Assembly: GCF_036324505.1 (NCBI RefSeq)
Contig: NC_086360.1
Location: 18,716,261-18,780,260, forward strand
Source: Eleginops maclovinus
Taxonomy: Eukaryota > Chordata > Actinopteri > Perciformes > Eleginopidae
DNA: 64,000 bases
Reading direction: 5' to 3'
Each line of letters opens with the position of its first letter. Positions within the stretch are counted from its first letter, which is position 1. The translations under genes and the position numbers were made by a program. Under the pieces are notes generated by a model. It did no database searches and had not been told where the DNA came from. It saw only the letters and a program-made list of their open reading frames with translations. This document shows, piece after piece, positions 50,001-62,000 of the stretch.

Positions 50001-53000
50001 TATTTTTTTATGCAATGATTGTTTGAAAGCTACATATGTACGCCCTAAACATTCAATATGTTAGCATGGAATGTCTGGAAATCATTTTAATGCCTGTCAA
50101 AACCCACTTGGAGTCCTTAAAATACTTTAGGTTTTGTTTGCAGCCTCAAGCGAATGACGTAAAAAATGAAAAATAAATCCTAACCTGAACTCCTATGATC
50201 TCCAGCTGCTGAGGATCCATCTTCAGACCGTTCCCCGCGGCCAGTTGCAGCCCATTCTTGTACCATGTGACCTCGGGCGCAGGAACACCATGTGCTTCGC
50301 ATCTCAGGGTGACCGAGGATCCAACTTGCCGGGTGATCGAGTCAGACTCCGCATCTTGACGGGGCTTCAGGGTGGGCAGGACTGATGGTGTGCACAAAAA
50401 GACAGGGCCATGATCTCATTTTGATTCATTCAGATTCACTGATGATTCACTTCTGAACTGTGCTCGGTCACAGCTGGCTTGCGGTAAACAGATTTTTTCA
50501 GCCGACACAGTGTTTTGAGATTTGATTATCTGTATATGTAGCTGAACTGCGCAGATGGGTCACCATGTGTGTGTGTGCTCACCGTAAACACTGAGGAGTA
50601 TGCTCTTCTGGTCCTGGCCTGCCGGGTTGGTGGCTGTGCATACATACTGCCCGGCATCTTCTAGCCTTGCTCGGGGCAACTGCAGCATCTGGCCGCCTAT
50701 AATATAAATATAAAATTATATGAAATCTAATTTATGGGCCGTTATTAGATTCAAACACAGGAAATGTCCTGATTTGAGTATTATTCGGGTATTGTGGCCG
50801 AGGTCTGACCTGGTAGAATACGGATGCCGGTGCTGAAGTGGAGGACCTGCCCGTCCCTGGTCCAGGTGATCTCAGGAGGAGGGTACGACTGGACGTCACA
50901 CAGCAATGAGACCATGTGGCCCTCAATCACACTAACATCCTCTTCTTTAAGGCCCGTTATTCTTGGAGGCACTGAAAGAGATAAAATAGTTGTGTTGTAC
51001 ACAGAAAAGAACATCCATTATAAAATACCTGCAGGAAATGTTATATACAGAGTTGGTGAAGCTGAGTTATGGACATTTCCTACCTTGCACTGTCAGACTG
51101 AACAGCTTCTCAACTGTTCCAACCTTGTTCTCAGCGACACACAAATACCCAGCCATGTCTGAGACCTGGACACTGAGGAGCTGAAAGATGGGATAGAAGT
51201 GTTATTCCTCAAAGGTCACAGCTGATTCTGCTTACATGCTGGATCTTGTCTAAAAGCCCACAATGACTAACCTGGAGTTTAGATCCATCCTCACTGATGT
51301 GGTGCTGAGCGTCAGTGTGCAGCGGCTGCCCGTCTCTCAGCCAGGAGATGACAGGAGCCGGGTGTCCGGTTACATCGCAGTGGAGGACAACAGAGCTGTT
51401 CACCACCGCACCCATCTCCTCCATAAACTGCTCTGATGCCCCCAAGATCACAGGTGGGACTGAAGAGGCAAACACAACAGAATCCCTTTTAGAAATCCAC
51501 ACTTTATTGCATGCATTTCAATTTACAGTTATTGTATGTGCATGTGTTGTTTACCAAGGATCTCCAGCTCAAAGTTCATGTGGTCCTCTCCAGCCTCATT
51601 AACAGCCTGACATGTATACTTTCCAGCATCTTCTTTCTGCACTCGGGTGATTTGAAGCACCTGTCCACCTAAAAAAAAAACATATATATGAAGCCTCAAT
51701 CATCATACATAACCATACTACTGCTTTTTACAGAAATCACACAGGATGGGTTTTCCTGACCTGGCAGCAGTACCACTCCATCGGCAGAGGTGAGTTTCCG
51801 TCCATCCTTGTACCAACTGAGCTTGGGAGGGGGGATGGCGTTACTCTCACAGGTCAGGCTAATCGTATGGCCCAGCACCACCTCCTTCTTCTCCACCATG
51901 TCCTCATTATTGTCACCCTCGTGTCCCAGACCCCAGGCTGCTTCTCTGTTAGCCACCCGGTGGAAAATCGGAGGAACTGGCAAGACGAGCAGTTTGGGTC
52001 ACTTTCTATGATTTTATTATGCGAAAAAGTGTAACTTGACCAGTACTGTGAATACCACATTATACACAGATTTAACCTTACGCACCCTGAATAGTGACAT
52101 CAAAGTCTCTCTTGTCCTCTCCTGCAGAGTTGGTGACCACACAGGTGTACTGCCCCTCATGGGACAGCATGGCGTTTTCTATGAGGAGGGTGTAGACACC
52201 CTCCTTAATGCCAGCATGTAGGTTTCCAGTCAGTAACTAAACACAAATGAAATATATTAAATGGTTGAGCCAAGGTGGAATATTTCCCCTAGCCACATGT
52301 GGAAACTCCATAAAAGGAACACCAATGATTTCATAAATCCTGATCTGTTTACAGGATGTTGGGAGTACGATCAAATACATTTCTGCTACACATGTGATTT
52401 GATGTTGAATTTGGATATGTAGGAGCTAGATTTAAAACATAATGCAGGTAATATAAAGATAATTGATCAGTCTCTGCAGCATTATTATATTTTAGTTAAG
52501 GTACTGGTCAAGGGTTGGATATAACATGCACTACTGACTCGAAAAACATTTGGCAGGTGTTTAACATATTTGGCTTTTAATCCACAATTTCTCAGCCTGT
52601 ATTGAGTTTCACAAAACAGAAAAACACCCCCACCCTCATTTAAAAACCATCCAACCTAAATTCACGTAATCCTCTCTGCATTTTACTGCTCCCTGTTGTG
52701 GGCTCTTTAGAACATTGACAGAAGCCCACATGCATGCTACACAGTAGATATTGCACACACACAGAAATCAAGGCTCACATTAAAATACTGTAAATCACAC
52801 AAGGCGCCACAGTATTATAACAGTATTTTACGTCAGCGTATTTAATCCCTGGATTCTTTGTCTACATCTTTGCTATAATTAACTCGCTTACTCATAGCAC
52901 AGAGTCTAGAGAGTGGAGGTGGCTTGTGCAAGAGGATGTCAAATCTGTAGAGGCTGTTGCAAGGCCTACTGGTTGCCGGTAGAGGCTGCTGGAGGTCCCT

Positions 53001-56000
53001 TTTGAAGCACATGTTATTGTTTTAAGAAATGCAGAGCTTAAAGGCATGACACCAACCTGTCCGTCTTTGAACCAGTTAACCTTGGGCTCAGGGAAACCTT
53101 TGGTCAGGCAGGAAAGAATTAAACTCCCGTTGATCCGTACTTTCTCCTCCTGCCGCCCAAACTTCAAGGATGTAGAGTCGCCTTCTATCTGTGGTGGGAC
53201 TGATGAGAGGTGGGGGAAGTCATTAAAGTTTTGTCTTGGCCTGTTTGATGTGAAAGCAGCGTAGATATCTCTTACCCAGAACACTGAGAGAGTAATGTTT
53301 GGTGGCGGTGCCGGCTGGATTTGTGGCCCTGCAGGTGTAAAGGCCGGTGCTGTCTCCCCGTGCTGAGCCCAGGCGCAGCGCCTGCCCGCCCTGGGTGTAT
53401 GTCGTCTGGGGACTGGACACGATGGGCTGGTTGTCCTTCAGCCAGGTGATGCTGGGCGTGGGTGAGCCCTCGACATCACAGGGGAGGACTTTGGGGAAAC
53501 CCAGCACCACCGACACCTCTGATGTCTCACTGGGACCCTTGATGGTGGGGGGAGCTAGAGAGAAAGGTCGACAAAACGTTAATGTTTAACAGCCAGTAAG
53601 GGTTTTACTGGCCCACAGCCCAGGCTAAATAGATCCTCAGGGAATTGGCTGTTATAGCAGGAGACCCTTAAAACAGAAATGCAGTGTGTGATTCTTTAGG
53701 TAACACAGAAATCCCCAAAGTCCTGCATAAAGAGAATTAGGTCTGTGCTAATAGTACAGGCCATGTTGAGTCAATTCATACACCTGAAGAGGCGAGGTCA
53801 ACACATTAAATAAATATTAAGTTCAGTTGTTTTCTTTCTCAAGCAACACTGCTACCACAGCATATGCCATTCAACTCAACTTATTATCCTAGTTACTTTT
53901 AAACGATTTTATGTCTTCTATGTAACATATCTTTAGAGGTTTAGTTGATTTTGTTCTGGTGTGGTGGTGTGTGTATGTGTCTTAGATAAAGTAAACACCT
54001 TGCACTGTGAGTCTGAACTGCCGCATCTGAGTTCCTGCGTTGTTACTGGCCAGACACTGGTAAAGCCCCTGGTCCCTCAGTCTGACCGACTTCACCTTCA
54101 ACACTTGGCCATCTTCCAGAAACTCCACATGGGGGTCTCCATCGCGGGACAGAACCCTTGAGAGAGGAAGGAATCAAATCAATGCTATGGACGTGTGATG
54201 CTGGATGTTACATCAACATAATGTCAGAAGTGATGCTTACTCTCCGTCACGACTCCATTCCACTCTCGGTGCTGGTTTTCCACTAACGCGACACTGAAAC
54301 TCCACCTCCTGATCCAGTACCACAGTTAAATCCTGCAGTCGGGATGTTCCTGAGATCACTGGCGGAGCTGTACACATACACCAGAAATACATCGGTTAAT
54401 TCACGTGTTTATAAGTATGTATGAGACCAAAGGTAAAAATACCTTAAATTTCAGAATCGCTGTTCTTTAGAGGGATGTAAAACTCATCTAAGTAAAAGTG
54501 AAAGAGGTCATTTGCATTGACTTTTACACTTAGTCTTTGAGGGTGTGGACGGAAATGATAAGTTTAAGGATTTATGCTACATCAAGTGAAGAATTAAAGT
54601 TTAATTAAACAGCTTTAGGTACTCTGGGGACTTTAAAACACTGCTCCGGGTGATGTTAAATCCAGGCAAAATATCCCTTCTTCACACCTGTCTTTCCCCA
54701 ACTTTATTCTTCTATATACGAGCTGCCAGTGTGACAGCTGTTTTATGAGCTCACCTTGAACCACAATGTGATATTCCCTGCGGGACTCCCCAGCTGAGTT
54801 TTGAGCTGTGCAGCAAAATCTTCCGGCATGCTCTGACTGAACTCTGTAGATTCTCAGCAGCCGGTTCCCATTCTGCAGATACACCCCAGGACTGTCCACC
54901 TGGACACACAGAAATCAGCTTAGTCCATCTTTAGTATGAAATTGTAATAAGTAGCATGACCACTTGGTGGCATTGCACAGCTAGATATTAACAAAGTTGC
55001 CACCAAAGTTTTGCTTAAACTCTAAACTGTAAATCCAGATTGAAAGAACTCACAGGATGACCGTCTTTAGTCCAGGTGATTGTTGGGGAGGGGATCCCGA
55101 AGGCATCGCAGCTCAGAGTGAGAGGCTGCTTCAAAGTGACAGTGAGGTTCAGAGGCTGCCCATCATCCTGGATCTCTGGGGGAACTGCAATAGTACAACA
55201 AATAAAGGTGAGATTTGTATTTAGTCCTATTATTTTAAGCCTACAACATCTGAAGAAAATGAAGTTGCATATTTAAGTGGGCATACAATAAAATGTAGGA
55301 TGGACCAAAGTGGCTTTTTATGGTGAATACAGTAATGTGTTAAAATGATATGTATAGCTGCCTATTTCGCAATTATGGATAGGTGCCACAGTTTGCACTA
55401 GTGTTCATGATTTATTTTCACTAATAGGATTTATGATCTTTGTTAAAGAAGCATGGTTTAAGGTAGTTTGTAAGGAGTGATAGGGGTCACTTATTCTTAC
55501 CATTTACTTTCAGCCTTGTCTTTCTCTCCACAGAGCCGGCCTCATTGGTCGCCACACATTTGAAGTCCCCGCTGTGGCTGGCAGACGCTGCGCTAATTAT
55601 GAGTGCTCCATCCCTCGCCACAGAAAGCTCTGATTGTTCGGTGTGTATCTCCAGGCCATTCTTGAACCAGCGCACCTTGGGATGAGGTGAACCTGCAGGT
55701 GCAGAGACAAGCAAAGGATTGTGAGTGGGTATAAACTGAGCTTTATTGATCACACCTGACAGAAAGAAAAGCTACTTCCATTTCTCTGCTTCTCTACGGG
55801 GGGAACTTAATGGGCAAGCGGCCCAGACTAGAAAAAGCCAGCTCTAGATTTATCTGTTGGACAGCAGGGGAGGCATTGCCAAAATGGGTCATTGGGGCCT
55901 ACAAGCTTATGATTTCAAGGTCACATAAAAAAGTAAGACACAGTAAACAAGTAGGAGACTGTATGCTAGAGAGATGTCTGGTTTGAAATACAAGCATCAA

Positions 56001-59000
56001 GATTTATTACCTCACTGAGGTGAGAGTCCTGAACAGTAAGAATAGAAATGGTCGGACTAGCAGTTCAAAGGCACTACTGTGTACAATCAGAAGCCTGAAA
56101 CAGGTGTGGGCTCTGGATTACTGGGTGCGAAAGAGGTGGAAATTATCAAGAAGAGAAAGGTGGAATGGGGAAAAGGTGGGGTTTTCTGAACCCAACACAA
56201 CATACTCCCCGGGACAGACCAGCAAGCCTTGATGAAAGAGCGGTGCGGTGGAGTGATCCAAATGGCACTGCTCTGTCTATTTACAGAGGTGTTACATATA
56301 CAACCACCACGGAGCAGGAATCAAACACTGCCCCCTTCCTAAATCCAAAATAATACTAATGACAGACGACGCAGCAACAGCAAAGATGGTGTACAGCAAA
56401 CACATGTTTACAGTTAAGCAGCTCTAAGAAAAATCATTATCTCACTGCTGAGAGGAAATGCAAACAGATGTTCTGTTTAAGTTGTTAACAGATGTCATTA
56501 GTACACTCTGAATTAACACATTTTGAGATCATGTCTTCCTTGTGTTTCACCAATTATTACCTCCATCTTATGCAATGCGTAAGTAGGGGAATTAATAATA
56601 TCCTTCTGGCACAGGATGTGCTTTATCTCCCTCATACAGAGAGATCTCAAGAGTACAGTGAGGGGGATACTGCCTGCTCCCGGCTACTCTCTTGGGTGTC
56701 AAGAGCGTCAAGCATTTCAAGTGTGAGCCCTCGAAGGCCTGGTACATTTTTCCTGCCTGCCGGTAAGACTTGGATAAGAGGAGAGCTGATGTAGCTTCAT
56801 CTTCCTCTTCCTGTGCTTCACGATGTACCTCAGACATCTCTGTCCTTCATCTGCAAGCAGCAGCCTGTAATTAGGATTCCTCTCCCAGCAGGGCCAAACG
56901 CAGAGGAAAGCAGATGTGGCTCACTGAGGAGCAGGCAGACTGATGTTCCAGCTGTTGCTCCACATTGGACACAGTCCTCACCTCCTCTCTCCGTGCTGGT
57001 AACCATGACACAGCGCCACACAAACAATACCTGTTAGCGCGAGCTGTCAGAGGTTAAGTATCCATCAGTGGATCCGCAGACTCGCACAGACGCCTGCTGT
57101 GTTTCGATAAAATAGCGAGCTCTCCACACCCTGCGGGATAATACCTTGTTCGCACAGAGATGTTAAATTATAGAGACAACTGCGGGCCTCTGGGTGCTGC
57201 GATAAAAAGAGGATGCACCTTTTAAGATGGCAAGGATCTTTTTTATGACAACTAAAAGTCTACGTCGACAGCAAAACATCCCTTTGATGGTGTAGAAATA
57301 AACACATCTGTCCTACATTTCAACTAGAATTTCTTCTTATGTCATCAAAACAAACTAAAAAAAGGTACATCTATTTTAGGCTATGAAACTTTAGTCCCAC
57401 AATGTCACACAGGAGGTGTGACATTGTCTCCTCTTTTAAACCCTAGACTGTGCTTACCATATTCTTTTCAGTCCTGCACTCGTTTGTGAATAAAATCCTA
57501 CCTTTAGCAGGGCAGGGGATGATGACCTTGCTGTTGGCTACTTTCTCCATGATGGCATCTCCTGGTTCTGCAAAGGACGGGGCCTCTGTGAGGACAGGAA
57601 AACATGTTAAGCTTGTTTAAAATGCACAGGGATTCTGATGAGTTCACCTTTAATCCAATGTGTAATGAGTTTTGGTTTGATTATTATTGAAGGTGCCAGT
57701 GTAGGTAAATAAGCAAGTGATAAGATGCCTTTGAAGCATTCCAGGGACCGAAGTGGGATTAAGATTTGATCTCACAGGAACTCTCTGGCCAATGAAGGGG
57801 CAAACAGAACAAATAAAAGTAATTCCAAGACTCATTGAAAAAAATCAGATGATAAAGCTATTAGATCTTCTAGGGAAATAAAAAAATCCAATTTGATTGC
57901 AGCTTTAGTGCCAGTGCCAGGGTTAATACATACACATGTTCTTGGTGTTATCTGCATTTTGCTGAAGGAATATTAAAAAATACATCAAAGCAAACTGAAG
58001 AGGAGAAGGAGCTGGGGTTGTAGTGGAAGCAGGGCTTAGGATATATTGTTTGGTGTTGAAGTATTAGTAAGAAGAATAATTAACAAATGTGTAATGTAAA
58101 TAGTAATGGAGAAATAGACCCCTGCTGTTCCCCATTACTGATGACCAGAAGGCCTGATTCAGCCTTCACAAGTTGATAGACCCTGCTCTGAAAATGTATA
58201 AATACAATATTAAAAGGCTATAACATATCCCCTTTTTTTCTACTGTACCTTAAAGTGTAGCTATTTGGAACAACTACAATCAAATTCCCAGCATTTATTT
58301 TTCAAGTACACCCAGGGGACTTCATTGTCTTGCATCATGGAACTATTGTGCCTTAAAGAATGCACCTCTCAAGACATGGAGAGCCTGAAAATGGGACACT
58401 GTCAGTGTATATAAATATTTTATTTCGCCAGTGCTAGGAAATGGTTATTATCTGAGACTGGCTACTCTATACAGTAGTTTGCAGTGTTGCTTTTTCTAAA
58501 GAACGTGTGGATGCATGTGCCTACGTGATTGGATTTGCTCTTCTTTGAATAGACTTTACATGAATCTCATCATACAGTATATACTGCAGAGATTGACTTA
58601 TTTCTGCTTATTATCAATATAAAAAAACAGGGTTTTGACAATCTGAACCGTAGATAGATATTCACCAAGAATTTCCAGTTTGATCTCCAAGATCTCTTGT
58701 CCAGCACTGTTCCTGGCCACACACTGGTAAGTGCCCTGATCAGCCAGGCTGACCTTCTCGATCCTGAGAGGCGTAGTATTCTTGACCCCAACAGGAAGTC
58801 CATTGTGTAACCAACTGACCTCAGGGCTTGGCTCTCCCTGGACCACACATGGCAGAATAACTCTTTGGCCTAGCAGGGCTTTCAGGAGGGAAGGTGCTGG
58901 CTGAATTCTGGGCTTAGCTGGGGACAAAAACAAAGATTGTAAATGCATGTCTCTCCATGTTTGTTACACACCTATTTCTTTACATATCTCACATACTTGA

Positions 59001-62000
59001 CACATTTTAGAAGTGATGTGTTGACATGGAATGTATCAACTTCTCAGCATAATTAAAACGCAGGTTTTATCGTTTCAAAAAGTTACACTTTCTAATGAAA
59101 TGGTGTCGAGTTACCTTGGATGTTTAAATTGTAGCTCAGGGACACGTTGCCTGCTGGGTTTTCTGCAGTGCAGGTGTAAAGTTTACTATCAATCAGGCGC
59201 ACATCAGTGATCCTCAGAGAGCCTGAAGGCAAAACAGTGAACCTGGGAAGTGGTTAGGGGTCAAGGGCAAAGGGATGGAGAAAACACAACACTTAATAAG
59301 TCAGTGAAGATCTACAGCCGCTGTGTTTTGGGAGAAGAGGTATTTTGGTTTTCCTTGAAGCAATATTTTCCACAAGTAACTTATTAACATTATGGAGCAG
59401 GCAAACATCTGAATAAATTAAATGTGTTACCTGCCTTTATAGTATTGGTAAATCTTGATAGGGTGTGAGGACAATTTAAGAATGCATGTAGTGTTGTCTT
59501 TGTTGCTACAGTATTTGAAATAAAAGATGTGGTGATAAAAATGTGTTCCCGTAAAAAGACAGAGAAAGAGAATTCCCACTACAGCTACTGCCAGAGGCAC
59601 ATTGGCAGAGTTTTGTCATTATTAGTATGCAAATCAATTAGATAATATGTGAACATGTTAAGCAATTTGTTCAAGTAATGTAGCATTACACTACATTGTC
59701 CATTATAATATATTTTCTTTACTTTAAAGGTGATTTGTTGAGCTTTGAATACAGAGCTTGAGGGAGTAATTATACTACAGGAATCTATTTAAAAAGTATT
59801 TAAAGTAAAAGTAATCTAGAGTTAAAAAAACATTGTAAAGCAGTAAATGGCTTCTTTGCATTAATGTTGTTTGTCGGAAAGAAAAATGGATCTAGTGATA
59901 AATGTACAAGAAAGCACTAAGTAGAGTCAGGCTCTAGTGAGCTCCCTAGTGAGTTGTAACTTTCATGATCACCATTATCCAGGGTAATTACAGTGTATTG
60001 TAAAAGGGTAGCCAAAGTTTCACATGGTGATGTCGCCATGGAAAAGGTCAAAGCCTCCTAAAAATAAATGAATTTCTTCCTGTTGGAAACATTGTTGTGC
60101 CCAGCAACTATTGTGTGTTCATCATCAGTAAGAGGTGTGGAAATACAGATCATCAACAGCTATAGTGGTTCTACAGATAGGATATGTTTCTGTCTCCTGA
60201 GAACAACCATGTGAGCAAAAGTTTATGTGAAACCATCCCATTTATTTTACAGATGTTTGACACAGACAGACAAGTGCACAGATGGTTGTGATCACATGAC
60301 CTGCCCTCCACTTTAAAAACATGCTTTTCAGCAAAAACAAAAGCAGCGGTTCGATGCGGGTTTAAAGTACTTAAATGTAGGTCAGCCACTAAAGGAGTGT
60401 GGCAACCTGAATTGCACCAGAAACTACCCAGCTGTATAAATGTATAATGTGTACAAATGTAAACACACCTCTATGATTTATCTTAGATAAGTGTGTCTGC
60501 TAAGCAACTGAATTACAACACAAACATGTTCATGAAAGTGGAAATGAGCTTGAAGCACAAAGAGCTCTCTATTTCAGCTGCACATATGGTGTAATGTGGC
60601 TCACCCACCTCCTCACTCAGCCTGAGGAGAGGCAGCAGCATCTAACATTGGAATCAAATGACTGCCTCTCTGTGGTTGCTGCAGCTCCGTTATGCCGGAA
60701 TGAAGGCTGATACAAGCTCAAGCTGAAAAGGCATGAACCACCCCTCTCATCCCTCCATCACTCCCCACACTAGTGTCAGGTCATCTGTGTACACAGTCTG
60801 ACACACAAAGACTAACTGGGACAAAGTGGCTTCTTGAGGATTAGATTCACACCAACTCAGTGTTAAATAGATGTGTGTCTTGACCCACCCTCCATCTGTC
60901 CTTCCGCTTATTACTATTTCATCACCACTGCACAATTTGCACATATATTAAACTTACACTCAACTTTATTGCATTTCAAATTGAATAAAAAAACTACAAC
61001 TATCTGCACACATTGTATAATATATCTAGTATCATATGTTCATATGGTAGCAGTAGTAGTTTGGTGTTTATCATTACATATTGTAGTGTATTCTCACTTA
61101 TATGTCTGAAAGTTTTCCGCCACCGATTTAAGTTTGTCCAACAATCTGGCCCCCAGGTAATTTCCTCTGACCCCACAGCGTGTATCTGGAGGGAATGAAT
61201 CTCCCTCTTTCACAGCATGCTTGTTTCCGCAGGTCCTGCATATGCAAAGCGCGGGCGTGGGGGTTGTTCACAACGGTGTGTTATTCTCATCAGACAAGAC
61301 CAGTAAAGAGTCAGCATGTTGTTTTACTGCTGAAGCACCCCAGGGAATCCGAACATCAGGCAGACAGGGCTTGTATCTCTTCCTGTGTCAGTTCGTTTTC
61401 CTCCCCTCTTCCTGGCACCCCCCACTCCACCCCCACCTATTCCTTTTCCCTGGTTCCACACAAGTCCTACTGTAACTGAGTCACCACAGCTTTCAACCCA
61501 CTCTCCGTCATTCTTCTATCTATCCCAAAACCATTCGGTGTGGTGTCTGGCCCGGGGAGTCTGTCTGTCATCTCTCTAGTCTGTTTTCCCCAGTCAACCA
61601 GCCTGTCTGCACCCAGGGTGACCACACATGAGAGCCGGGAGTCTGCGGACCATGTTGGACCAGATGTTCCTCTTCAGGCGATGAGGGAAGCCTGAACACA
61701 GCCCTCTGGCAGGCTGTTGCAGTCTCTGCATAGTTGCCTTCCAAAAGTTATCATTAAATAAACTCAGAACATTAGCTGCAGCTTTGAATGGCTTTAAAAG
61801 CTGAGTCAGACGTTAGCTAGGTCAGAAGTAAGGCTATGGTGCCAAGCTGGGTTACGTGATTTTTCACTAATTTCACAGCATCATTTCCAGAGTGAGGTAA
61901 TACTTCCTCTTACCCAGCTGTGACGGGGGGGATGGGATGCCCATTTCTGCTCCATGTGATGAGTGGAGAGGGACTGCCCTGGGCTTCACAGGGGAGAACA

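Noticed and set aside
56592..56837. Minus-strand frame starting [17 protein letters not shown] inside the Ig 4 intron.
   Set aside because: No Cys-Trp Ig core and no acceptor/donor pair in a phase compatible with the flanking exons. The flanking exons join perfectly without it.
59627..59634. Octamer ATGCAAAT next to CAATTAG in the largest hmcn2 intron.
   Set aside because: A single octamer is expected by chance in this much AT-rich DNA. Not enough for a regulatory call.
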